A stretch of 36,822 nucleotides of DNA. Source: SAR202 cluster bacterium Io17-Chloro-G6 (lineage in GTDB: Bacteria; Chloroflexota; Dehalococcoidia; UBA3495). Positions 25,699 to 32,554 of the stretch are shown here, in pieces. Made by a program: the position numbers and the translations under genes. The stretch lies in assembly GCA_002816585.1 (NCBI GenBank), contig MUCT01000040.1:1-36822 (forward strand), in the 5' to 3' direction. Numbering within the stretch: the first letter of the stretch is position 1; each line of letters starts with the position of its first letter. Below the pieces are notes generated by a model, which was not told the origin of the DNA, did not search any database, and saw only the letters and a program-made list of their open reading frames with translations.

Positions 25699-25980
25699 AG
25701 TGGCACGAAGGGCGAGCGATCCGAACTGATCAGGGAGGCCAGCCGCGTGCCGGAACTGGAGTACACCTTCCGCCACGATCTGGCCCGTGACGCAGCCTAC
25801 AGTTCCATACTGCTCCGGGCCCGCAAGGATTTCCATCTTCGCGTGGGCGAGACCGTGGTGGAGTTGTTCGGTGATAGGTTGGAGGAGCAAGCCCACCGCC
25901 TGGCCTACCATTTCTACGAGGCCGGGTCGGACGAACGGGCGCTTAAATATTCGCTGATGGCCGGAGAATCGACCGGCTGA
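25699..25980 (+). pseudogene. Fragment of an AAA-type ATPase/adenylate-cyclase regulator
   Basis: An open stretch from just after a stop at 25696-25698 reads SELIREASRVPELEYTFRHD and then LARDAAYSSILLRARKDFHLRVGE. This is the conserved helical region of the large predicted ATPase/guanylate-cyclase and LuxR-type regulators common in actinobacteria and Chloroflexota. It ends after HFYEAGSDERALKYSLMAGESTG. Only about 90 residues of a protein that normally exceeds 900 are present, with no ATP-binding domain upstream, so it is a remnant. Confidence 0.7.
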
Positions 25981-26042
25981 AAGCTGTCGCCTTACTGCTA
26001 TACTGCGCCGGGGCAGCCAGTTTAATCAACTAGAGGTGGATC

Positions 26043-26231
26043 ATGCGTGTTGCAGGCAAAGTAGCCCTCATCAGCGGTGGCGCCGGCGGGATTGGCGCGG
26101 CCACGGCTAAGTTGCTCGCCAAAGAAGGGGCCGCCGTGGTGATCGCCGACCTTTTGGAAGATGAAGGCAGGGCCGCCGAGGCCCAGATCGCCGAGTCCGG
26201 TGGCAAGGCTCTGTTCGTATCGCAGGGATAA
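26043..26231 (+). pseudogene. Truncated short-chain dehydrogenase/reductase, N-terminal fragment
   Basis: 62 residues starting MRVAGKVALISGGAGGIGAA with a good GAGG ribosome-binding site. This is the NAD(P)-binding TGxxxGxG segment of an SDR enzyme (here SGGAGGIG), with the acidic residue at the end of strand 2 (VVIADLLEDEG). The frame stops after ALFVSQG. The catalytic Ser-Tyr-Lys part is absent, so the product cannot be an active SDR. It lies directly beside the ATPase fragment. Confidence 0.75.
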
Positions 26232-26433
26232 CTACAGCACATCAAATACCTTGGCAGTTGTCCATGTAGTCGGCCCTCGAAGAAGTCCGCATTGGGCCAG
26301 GGTTGGGGGGCCCGACTGACTGATCTTCCTCAGCAGCTTTGACCACCTGCTCGGCTTCGTAGAGCTTGGTGTGGCCGATGACATGGTGCCCGCTCCAATA
26401 GCTGCAGATACCTGGTAGAATACGGCACTTGCC
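26232..26433. other. Decayed coding remnants, orientation unclear
   Basis: On the minus strand a frame reads GHHVIGHTKLYEAEQVVKAA and then, after a frame change near 26290, DFFEGRLHGQLPRYL. This looks like broken coding sequence of an unrecognised protein. No start codon or ribosome-binding site. It separates the truncated SDR from the XRE gene. Confidence 0.35.
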
Positions 26434-26661
26434 ATGAAGATTAGTACTCTGGGGCTCGGAGGACGGCTACAGCGGGCCCGGAAGAGCACCGGGCTGAGCC
26501 AGGAGGCGGTAGCCGAAAAGATTGGCGTTTCCTGGATAACAATCCACCGTTGGGAGCGCTCCCAACGAATGGTTCCAGACGTGCTTTTAGACCGGCTGTG
26601 TGAACTTTACGACAAGCCCATGCACTGGTTTCTAACGCTGGAGGACGGAGACGTAGACTAG
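26434..26661 (+). CDS. XRE-family helix-turn-helix regulator, probably frameshifted
   Basis: 75 residues with a classic HTH_XRE: GRLQRARKSTGLSQEAVAEK, then IGVSWITIHRWER and a closing helix VLLDRLCELYDKP. The frame stops after EDGDVD. In the next frame, 26661-26804, an open stretch continues as EPYEKVPGELISAVEKISR and then ADAPPSHRQMIEKVEEDIL to a TAA at 26802. That reads like the natural C-terminus of this protein (about 120 residues total). One inserted base near 26655-26661 would join them. It may be a real inactivation or a sequencing error. It is convergent with the quorum-sensing operon, with only 34 bases between the ends. Confidence 0.75.
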   Translation: MKISTLGLGGRLQRARKSTGLSQEAVAEKIGVSWITIHRWERSQRMVPDVLLDRLCELYDKPMHWFLTLEDGDVD

Positions 26662-26838
26662 AACCGTATGAGAAGGTACCTGGTGAGCTCATTTCAGCTG
26701 TGGAAAAGATATCTCGCGCTATAGCTGACGCTCCTCCTAGTCATCGACAAATGATTGAAAAGGTCGAGGAAGACATTCTCGATGGTCTTAGCCGAATCAA
26801 CTAATCGCGACCGAGATGAAAAAGGCTGAATGACTTGT

Positions 26839-27492
26839 TTAATCGTCCACTATAACCACTCCTTCCTGGATTGAGCGAAATACTGCTTCCGACCGGGTCT
26901 TTACACCCAGTTTTCCAAAGATGACAGTAAGGTATTTCTGAACTGTTTTCAGCGATATGTGTAAGTGGGCGGCGATTTCGCCATTGGATAGACCCTTCGC
27001 TACATGCTGAAGCAATTCTAATTCGCGATCGGTGAGGGCTTCTATTGGATGGTCCCCAGCGCCCTCTGAAATGCCAAGGTACCGGGTTACCAGCTTATGG
27101 GTTATCGACTCAGAGAACACGCTTTTGCCGTCCAGAATCTTTCTCAATGATTCAACTACTTCTGACGGCGGCGTGTCCTTGAGCAAGTACCCTTCGACCC
27201 GTGCTTCCATCATCGCCTTGATATATGGCTCATGGGAGTAGTTGGTTAGCACCACAATCTTGATGTCTGGATACTCCGCCCGTACCTGCTTCGCCAAAGC
27301 GACGCCGTTGACATCCCCTTCGAGGCGAATGTCCATCAGAATGAGGTCAGGCTGGCACCTACGCAATATTTCATACGCTCCCAAAGCACTACCTACTTCT
27401 CCAATAACTTCGAAGTCTTCACCAGTCTTCAAAGCGGTTGCGGCCCCTGCCCGAAATATCGGGTGATCATCCACAATCAATATTCGAGCCAT
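26839..27492 (-). CDS. ComA-like NarL-family response regulator
   Basis: A 217-residue response regulator with a receiver domain (LIVDDHP acidic pair, phospho-acceptor Asp54 in LILMDIRL, Thr83, Lys105 in LLKD) and a C-terminal LuxR/NarL HTH (152-206). The HTH contains LTDRELELLQHVAKGLSN and LHISLKTVQKYL. This is the architecture of ComA, which binds DNA as a dimer after phosphorylation by ComP. The start ATG lies two bases after the kinase stop, so the pair is coupled. The name ComA-like rests on the operon context; NarL-type regulators are numerous. Its targets are unknown, with the operon's own upstream repeats as first candidates. Confidence 0.88.
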   Translation of the reverse strand: MARILIVDDHPIFRAGAATALKTGEDFEVIGEVGSALGAYEILRRCQPDLILMDIRLEGDVNGVALAKQVRAEYPDIKIVVLTNYSHEPYIKAMMEARVEGYLLKDTPPSEVVESLRKILDGKSVFSESITHKLVTRYLGISEGAGDHPIEALTDRELELLQHVAKGLSNGEIAAHLHISLKTVQKYLTVIFGKLGVKTRSEAVFRSIQEGVVIVDD

Positions 27493-27494
27493 GG

Positions 27495-28328
27495 TTACAG
27501 ACCTGCCTCGTTGGGCGATTTCAAACCACCTAGGTTCCTGAATGGCAGGGAAGCGACCACCTTGGTGCCAAAGGGCTGACGCGCGATTATCTCGAGTCGG
27601 CCACCAAGTTGATTGGCACGTTCTCGCATCCCGATCAACCCAAGCTGTTTGCTTGCGTCAGTTCGCTTAATCGCAGAGAAACCAATTCCATCGTCTTCGA
27701 CCACCAAGATTACCCCGCCGTCACCCCTCGTGAGTCCGACCCACACGTTGGCCGCTTTAGAGTGGCGCTGGCAATTTAACAGGGCCTCTTGCGCGATTCT
27801 ATACAAAGCGAGCTCGAGTGTGTTGTGCAATCGGTCGTCCCGGCCCATAGGTCCGGGATCAAACGAATAATGGAACTCACCAGCGGTACCCGCCTCTGTC
27901 ACTAGCCACTCCAACGAACGAACTAGGCCCAGGTCGGTTAGTTGGGCTGGTTGTAGACGGGCAGTGAAATTTCGCAGGTTTTCTGCAATCCGCCGTAGCT
28001 CTGAACCGAGGGCTTCAGGCAATCCAAAATCCGAATCGCGCCATAGCAGGTTCGAAATGTCTTGCAACGGTTCGTCGTGTAGGTAAGAAGCTATTCGTGC
28101 TCTTTCGATTTCCTCAGTCTCCACGAGCCGTTGGTTAAGTGCGGATAGTTCGGCGTTTTTAATTTGAAGCTCATCTAAGAGCTGAAGTTTCTCAGAAACG
28201 GTCGTGAGATGACCCGCTATGGACTGAGCCAGATCCTCGTCGGCCCGGTTGAACGGCTCCTGGGTGTCCTTTGGTCCAAGACAAAGTACCCAGCCAACAC
28301 TCGGTCTTCGCCTCACCTCAACCAGCAT
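27495..28328 (-). CDS. ComP-like histidine kinase, catalytic half
   Basis: 277 residues. It opens with the end of a GAF-like domain (VGWVLCLGPK and FNRADEDLAQSIAGHL). A coiled-coil linker follows, then a HisKA_3 dimerisation helix with phospho-acceptor His84 in IASYLHDEPLQD. The HATPase has the N-box Asn185 (LNCQRHSKAANV), G1 VEDDGIGF and G2 QLGLIGMRER. The GAF start is missing because it lies in the upstream ORF in another frame. The ATG at 28328 overlaps that ORF by 16 bases. It may be an independent polypeptide made by coupling, or the C-half of one ComP broken by a frameshift (see findings). It phosphorylates the adjacent regulator by analogy with ComP. Confidence 0.88.
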   Translation of the reverse strand: MLVEVRRRPSVGWVLCLGPKDTQEPFNRADEDLAQSIAGHLTTVSEKLQLLDELQIKNAELSALNQRLVETEEIERARIASYLHDEPLQDISNLLWRDSDFGLPEALGSELRRIAENLRNFTARLQPAQLTDLGLVRSLEWLVTEAGTAGEFHYSFDPGPMGRDDRLHNTLELALYRIAQEALLNCQRHSKAANVWVGLTRGDGGVILVVEDDGIGFSAIKRTDASKQLGLIGMRERANQLGGRLEIIARQPFGTKVVASLPFRNLGGLKSPNEAGL

Positions 28329-29833
28329 CGCTTCCCCACTGTATCCATCACTCGTTCGTTGGAGTAGTAAACGGGTCCATCTAATGGCTTTCCCGCTGCC
28401 GTCCGAATTATTGTTCCCAAGCCTTTGGGGACTGTTCCAATAGAGCTATAAAGCGTGGTTGAGTCGTTGACTACGCTGCTGAAGCTGGCGAAAGACAGCC
28501 GAAGTTCCGTTACCAACGTTCCCAGAACGCTGGTGGAAAGTTCATCGGCACTTTTGGCCGTTGCGGCGTCGACGCTAAGCCGTTTGGTCAACTCCGGATG
28601 ATCAAGGTATTCACGATACAGCAACCGGTCAACGGCCACATACGCTACCCGGCGGGCTCCCAATACGAATGGCAGTACAGCAAATAGCAACACCATCAGA
28701 GTAAGCTGGAGCCCTAGTGTTTCGCTTACTTCCGTTCCCGCCAACAATCGTAACACCGCAATCAGAACGCCATAAATAATCAAAACGGTAAATGAGATTA
28801 ACGCGTAAGCCGCTCCGTGGTGAACAAATCGGCGGATATCCATCAGTTGGTATCGAAGAATCGCGAATGAGAACGTTAGAGGGATAAACACGATGCCTAA
28901 CACGCTGATTTCGGGCCGGATGTAAGGGGACCCTCCCACTGATTGTGGCACGACTGTCAGCAATACGAATGGGAGTATGGCGGCGACAATCCCGAACATC
29001 ATGATACGCAATTGCTCTTTCATTACAGGAGAATTGGTCGTTACAAGCGCCGCGACTAGTAACGCTAATCCTCCGAGTAGTCCTGTCGCTACTTGAAGAA
29101 TCGCTACAGGCCGAAGGCCAAGGTATATATCTGACTCCATTTCGAAAGCAAGAATGTAAAGGATACTAATGACGAGAGTTCCAAACGGACCCCCGTAGAG
29201 GACTGCAGCCGATATTGGCCTGTTGTAGGTGCGCCTGAATGGGAACAAAAAGAAGAACATTATGAATAATGTGGCAACCCAAGCGGTGATCAATCGTTCG
29301 GCCAACATAGCCCAATGGAACCAACGAGCGGCGGCAGGGGCGATGACAAATCCGATCGCGAACACAATAAGCAGCAGTGATAGTACGAGAATTTCGACAG
29401 AGCGGGTCGGTCTAAAGAATACGAGGAAGCTGGTTAGCGCAAAGACCGCCCCAATGACGAAGAGGCTCACGGCGATCCCTGTGTTCGAAATCGGAGGTTC
29501 GTCGTGACCACTGATAATGCCGGTAGGTGCCCGATGCGTATCTGACGTAGAAATGACGAAGAAGGTGCCCTGGTCGCCACGACTTTTGATTAGCTGTTCG
29601 TCAACTAGGCGTCCGTCTACCTCCACCAAGATGTCGCCGACTTCCGCTGCCGATTCTGTGAAAATTGGGCCTCCAGGCCGGATTTTCACTATTTCCATTC
29701 TTCCATCAGGCAACGGGGATACAACGACCCCTAGGCGCGGATCGGAGAGCCACCCTAGCACCCCTACGACCAAAGCGAAGGGGAATGATATGGCAAGTAC
29801 CCACCATGCTATTGCGAACGCTCTGCCTAGCAC
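28313..29833 (-). CDS. ComP-like sensor, PDZ plus multi-TM half
   Basis: 506 residues. TM1 lies at 8-29, followed by a PDZ-like extracytoplasmic domain at 35-100 (IVKIRPGGPIFT and EVGDILVEVDG). Then come about nine hydrophobic segments between 117 and 398, and a cytoplasmic helix leading into the start of a GAF-like domain that stops after VMDTVGKRCWLR. PDZ after TM1 plus a large membrane module is the ComP plan, where this part senses the ComX pheromone. It starts with GTG, 24 bases after the ComQ-like stop. The kinase domain is in the next ORF in the -1 frame. Confidence 0.87.
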   Translation of the reverse strand: MLGRAFAIAWWVLAISFPFALVVGVLGWLSDPRLGVVVSPLPDGRMEIVKIRPGGPIFTESAAEVGDILVEVDGRLVDEQLIKSRGDQGTFFVISTSDTHRAPTGIISGHDEPPISNTGIAVSLFVIGAVFALTSFLVFFRPTRSVEILVLSLLLIVFAIGFVIAPAAARWFHWAMLAERLITAWVATLFIMFFFLFPFRRTYNRPISAAVLYGGPFGTLVISILYILAFEMESDIYLGLRPVAILQVATGLLGGLALLVAALVTTNSPVMKEQLRIMMFGIVAAILPFVLLTVVPQSVGGSPYIRPEISVLGIVFIPLTFSFAILRYQLMDIRRFVHHGAAYALISFTVLIIYGVLIAVLRLLAGTEVSETLGLQLTLMVLLFAVLPFVLGARRVAYVAVDRLLYREYLDHPELTKRLSVDAATAKSADELSTSVLGTLVTELRLSFASFSSVVNDSTTLYSSIGTVPKGLGTIIRTAAGKPLDGPVYYSNERVMDTVGKRCWLR

Positions 29834-29857
29834 GGCTCGAAGTTTACATCAGTGGTT

Positions 29858-30865
29858 TTAGTTCAGCAATTCAACTAACTCGGTCGTATTACACCTCGAC
29901 TGGTCCAACATTCGGACAATTGCCCCTGCACGGGCCTTTGCTGTTCCCGCAACAATCCAGGTGTAATGTATGGCTCCGCAGCGCCAGAGAGCGAATTTTA
30001 CGTCATCTTCTGACACAGCCGTATCGCCATCAAAGTAACGCTTTACGATCCGTGAGTGTTGATGGTCCTTGCCCATTTCGGTTAAGTTTAGTGCGAAGGC
30101 CATAGGCAGTGTCTTCTTCTTGAGCCGAAGGTCTGACTTTTTAGACCCCCCCGGCCACACTGCTGAGATATCGTTCATTAGTTGAAGCACCAAACCAAAA
30201 TGCCAGCCGAAGTGAGCGTGGAGGCGAATAGTGTCCTCGTCACCGGTCCCTGCGGCAGCACCCAACTCAGCAGCGCATCGTACTAAAGACGCTGACTTCA
30301 GAGACGATGCATTGAGAGCAGACTCGACTGAGACGTCAGTCAGTAATTCAAAGGCCATATCCAGGCTCTGTCCCCCTAAAGCGTCCGCCCCCAGTTTGTC
30401 TATGACTTGATATAGCCTTAGAACCCTAGCGGGCGGCATGTCGGCACTAGACAGCCTACCGATAGATGTGTGGCAAAGCATGAGGAGTGAGCATACCGTT
30501 TCCAGGATTTGGCCTAAATCTCTGCGATTGTCCGGGAGCGGCAACTCATCATCTTCCAGGTCATCAACGACATCGTAGGCGGCGAGGAGCATTTCCATCG
30601 CCGCCACGACAGGTACGACTTCTGAAACATCCTTGCCGCCTGCACAGACGTGCGAACGCAGAATCAAGGCTGAACACAGATTAGGCTTGCCTTCTGGTAG
30701 GACCCTGGTTTTTCCGCCCAGCGCATCTAGGACCGAAGTCCGCAGCCCAGTACCAAGGTCAGCTAACGAAACTATCTCGACGATCTCGTCTCTGATCAAC
30801 TCAGACGTCTGTGCTGATAGCATTTGGCACCTTCGGCGGTTTTCGGATACTCGGTCTAAATCCAC
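29858..30865 (-). CDS. ComQ-like isoprenyl transferase (polyprenyl-synthase family)
   Basis: About 335 residues, all helical. The first Asp-rich motif is intact (DVVDDLEDDE, residues 98-107). A GGQSLDM segment matches the family's GQ motif. The second motif is MNDISAVW followed by SDLRLKKKTLPMAFAL, the form typical of ComQ and related short-chain synthases. ComQ attaches a farnesyl or geranyl group to a Trp of ComX and helps its processing. GTG at 30865 has AAAGG six bases upstream; TTG 30868 and ATG 30823 are alternatives. It overlaps the peptide gene by about 10 bases and precedes the sensor by 24. A role in generic prenyl-diphosphate synthesis is possible in isolation, but the operon argues for peptide modification. 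Confidence 0.82.
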   Translation of the reverse strand: MDLDRVSENRRRCQMLSAQTSELIRDEIVEIVSLADLGTGLRTSVLDALGGKTRVLPEGKPNLCSALILRSHVCAGGKDVSEVVPVVAAMEMLLAAYDVVDDLEDDELPLPDNRRDLGQILETVCSLLMLCHTSIGRLSSADMPPARVLRLYQVIDKLGADALGGQSLDMAFELLTDVSVESALNASSLKSASLVRCAAELGAAAGTGDEDTIRLHAHFGWHFGLVLQLMNDISAVWPGGSKKSDLRLKKKTLPMAFALNLTEMGKDHQHSRIVKRYFDGDTAVSEDDVKFALWRCGAIHYTWIVAGTAKARAGAIVRMLDQSRCNTTELVELLN

Positions 30866-31080
30866 CAATCGCCTTTGATCATATCTGGGGCCTTTGCTGG
30901 CAACACGTCGGGGCTGGCGCTGAGCTCAGGCAACAACGCCAAGGATTCGTTGATCACCTCTTTCTCGTTCCACGAGAAATCCAGGGAATTTATGAACTCC
31001 CCCAAGGAATCGTGTTCATCTACACCCTCCACTAATCCAGAGAGCTTGTCGCGAGTCACAGAGTCTGCAAAAGTAACCAT
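30856..31080 (-). CDS. Candidate ComX-like pheromone precursor, 74 aa
   Basis: A short acidic protein starting MVTFADSVTRDKLSG and ending APDMIKGDWWI. AGGAGA sits seven bases before this ATG, a better site than that of an ATG at 31158 in the same frame (100 aa). ComX precursors are 50-75 residues, have no export signal, and carry the prenylated Trp within a few residues of the C-terminus; here Trp is second and third from the end. The next gene is a ComQ-like enzyme whose start overlaps this stop. The rest of the peptide is variable in known ComX, so lack of similarity is expected. Which Trp, if any, is modified and where the leader is cut are unknown. Confidence 0.72.
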   Translation of the reverse strand: MVTFADSVTRDKLSGLVEGVDEHDSLGEFINSLDFSWNEKEVINESLALLPELSASPDVLPAKAPDMIKGDWWI

Positions 31081-31162
31081 AGTGGATTCTCCTATCATCC
31101 GAGCAATGTCGCATCTAACGCTCTCATGCAAATTAATCAGAGATTCAGTGTGTGTCATTGGA

Positions 31163-31216
31163 GGTTTACCCTAATTTCGATAGGCAATCCCCTATCGTTT
31201 TTGCGGGTTTACCCTA
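31163..31216. promoter_or_regulatory. Candidate operator: direct repeats around an inverted repeat
   Basis: Two identical 11-base repeats GGTTTACCCTA lie at 31163-31173 and 31206-31216, 43 bases apart (about four helical turns, so on the same face). Between them is a perfect 7-bp inverted repeat CGATAGG/CCTATCG with a 6-base spacer (31178-31197). It lies 83-136 bases before the likely peptide start and in the gap to the divergent gene at 31366. It could bind the ComA-like regulator to control either direction. It does not match the Bacillus ComA box TTGCGG-N4-CCGCAA. Confidence 0.55.
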
Positions 31217-31327
31217 TGTTAATGACGGGGTCACTCTGGTAGTTTGCCTTATTATCCGAGAAGTAGGTGGTCAGTTCACACGCCAGGACTACCTGTGGGC
31301 TCAGCGGTTGATCCACAAAGAGCGCCC

Positions 31328-31349
31328 GCCGGGTGTTTGTGCACCCGGC
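31328..31349 (+). promoter_or_regulatory. Hairpin in the 5' leader of the divergent gene
   Basis: A perfect 8-bp stem GCCGGGTG/CACCCGGC with loop TTTGTG, ending eight bases before the GGAG ribosome-binding site of the gene at 31366. No T-tract follows, so it is not an intrinsic terminator. It could affect translation or RNA stability of that gene. Confidence 0.45.
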
Positions 31350-31365
31350 TGGCTTCGGAGTAATG

Positions 31366-31770
31366 ATGTGCGAGCCATCAGAACCCCAGCACGGGATCGT
31401 ACTCCCAGATAGCCAACGAGTGAAAGCCGTGGTGGACCTTTTCGTGCCCGTAGCTAGGAAATTCACCCTAAATTATCACGGAGCCGAAGAACCGTTGGGC
31501 CACGAGTACAGCGTCACCCTAGAGGTCGATACGGACCAAATTGACTCTTTCCTGCCAATGAAACTGATAATCGGAAGCGTGGACAGCGCGGACTTGATTG
31601 GACGCTGCATTCAGGTCTTGAAGGCGGGATACATTAGAGCCAGAGGAGAACTGGTAATTGATCATCATGGTAGGAATGGGACACAGTCCTGCTCCCACCT
31701 GATGGATGTCACCTGGTTTGAAGCCGCTTTCCCACTGGTAGACAATGCCGAGGTGACAGGGGCTGGTTGA
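31366..31770 (+). CDS. Hypothetical protein divergent from the quorum-sensing operon
   Basis: About 134 residues from ATG 31366, with GGAG five bases upstream. A soluble alpha/beta protein with strands VDLFVPVARKFTLNY and EYSVTLEVDTDQIDSF, and the helix DLIGRCIQVLKAGYIRARGE. His-rich and Cys-containing patches occur near the C-terminus (VIDHHGRNGTQSCSHL). No signal peptide or membrane segment. I recognise no family. It shares its upstream region with the ComX-like gene, so it is a candidate for co-regulation. It ends 49 bases before a strong terminator. Confidence 0.65.
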   Translation: MCEPSEPQHGIVLPDSQRVKAVVDLFVPVARKFTLNYHGAEEPLGHEYSVTLEVDTDQIDSFLPMKLIIGSVDSADLIGRCIQVLKAGYIRARGELVIDHHGRNGTQSCSHLMDVTWFEAAFPLVDNAEVTGAG

Positions 31771-31818
31771 TTACCTGGATGCCCAGTTCTTAACATTAAG
31801 ACATGAGGGACGACCCTC

Positions 31819-31853
31819 AAAAGCCGCTGGCGGACAAACCGCTGGCGGCTTTT
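31819..31853. terminator. Bidirectional rho-independent terminator
   Basis: A 15-bp stem (31819-31833 with 31839-31853, two G-U wobble pairs) with loop ACAAA. TTTTT follows on the plus strand and a TTTT run ends the minus-strand stem. It ends the plus-strand gene at 31366-31770 and the minus-strand membrane-protein gene, whose stop codon lies at its edge. Confidence 0.88.
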
Positions 31854-32077
31854 TACGTGACCAACCCAGCCGCCAAGGAATACCCAACCACACCGCCCAC
31901 AAAGCTAGCGGAGACCCCCGCCGTTCCCCACCACCTGGCACCCTTCAAAACCCCTACCCCACCAGCCACGACGCCCAGTGTTCCGATGACCACCGGCGCG
32001 AAGCCCAAAGCAACGGCGGCACAGACCAGGCTTGCAATTACCCACCTTCGGCCCGTTTGCGATCCAACAGATTCCAT
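31853..32077 (-). CDS. Small two-helix membrane protein
   Basis: 74 residues from ATG 32077 (starting MESVGSQTGRRW), or 102 from an upstream GTG at 32161. Two hydrophobic helices (WVIASLVCAAVALGFAPVVIG and then GVSASFVGGVVGYSLAAGLV) are joined by a Gly-rich turn with VLKGARWWG. The layout resembles small superinfection-immunity or DUF4190-like membrane proteins. The family is not certain. It is isolated between two terminators. Confidence 0.55.
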   Translation of the reverse strand: MESVGSQTGRRWVIASLVCAAVALGFAPVVIGTLGVVAGGVGVLKGARWWGTAGVSASFVGGVVGYSLAAGLVT

Positions 32078-32280
32078 GCCTACTCTCGACGAGGTCCGCG
32101 GTGGATACTCAAATTTAGCATCTTCTTTGATATCCAGACCCTGACAGACCTCGGTAGCCACTTGAACGGGCGGCGCATGTCGTCTGAGAGCTTATCCTTC
32201 ATGCCAATGGTCCTTGCTTCCGAGTGTGATGGCGCATCAGTATAGCCCAGATGCACCAATAACAGGGTGAAGGAAACCAA

Positions 32281-32305
32281 AAGCCCCGGCTCATGTCCGG
32301 GGCTT
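32281..32305. terminator. Rho-independent terminator
   Basis: A perfect 9-bp stem AAGCCCCGG/CCGGGGCTT with a 7-base loop. On the minus strand it is followed by TTGGTTT, on the plus strand by CTTCTTTT. It lies 10 bases after the stop of the small HTH gene and so ends the minus-strand transcript that includes the giant gene. Confidence 0.85.
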
Positions 32306-32314
32306 CTTCTTTTG

Positions 32315-32518
32315 CTACTGGCCAGGGTAGGCTCCGTGGTAGGGCGGCAGACCCCGTAGCAGCCTATCCACTGAAGACCGCGAAGTGAAAACCCCCAACC
32401 CTTCCAACGCCCTGGCTATCCGGCAGACCCCAAGGCCCTGACGGCTCAGGTCAAACACCGCCCGGTGTGCGGCTTCTGGAATGGACGGAAGCCGTCCCTG
32501 GCGTCTCACTGCTACCAA
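32315..32518 (-). CDS. Small helix-turn-helix protein
   Basis: 67 residues from TTG 32518. Its core RAVFDLSRQGLGVCRIARAL, then GVFTSRSSVDRLLRGLPPY, is a resolvase/transposase-type HTH: the GLGVxxIAxAL first helix pair, a turn and the recognition helix S-S-V-D-R-L-L-R-G. Stand-alone versions occur in phages and mobile elements. It follows the giant gene by 36 bases on the same strand and precedes a terminator. A regulatory or packaging role cannot be separated from sequence. Confidence 0.65.
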   Translation of the reverse strand: MVAVRRQGRLPSIPEAAHRAVFDLSRQGLGVCRIARALEGLGVFTSRSSVDRLLRGLPPYHGAYPGQ

Positions 32519-32554
32519 GACAATACCCCATAAGAAAACCTACCCAAAAACACG

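Noticed and set aside
30875..31174. 99-aa plus-strand ORF antisense to the peptide gene
   Set aside because: It lacks a ribosome-binding site. The opposite strand has AGGAGA at ideal spacing and stop-start overlap with the ComQ-like gene.
31201..31206. TTGCGG as half of a Bacillus-type ComA box
   Set aside because: The matching CCGCAA half at the correct spacing is absent; a six-base match alone is expected by chance.
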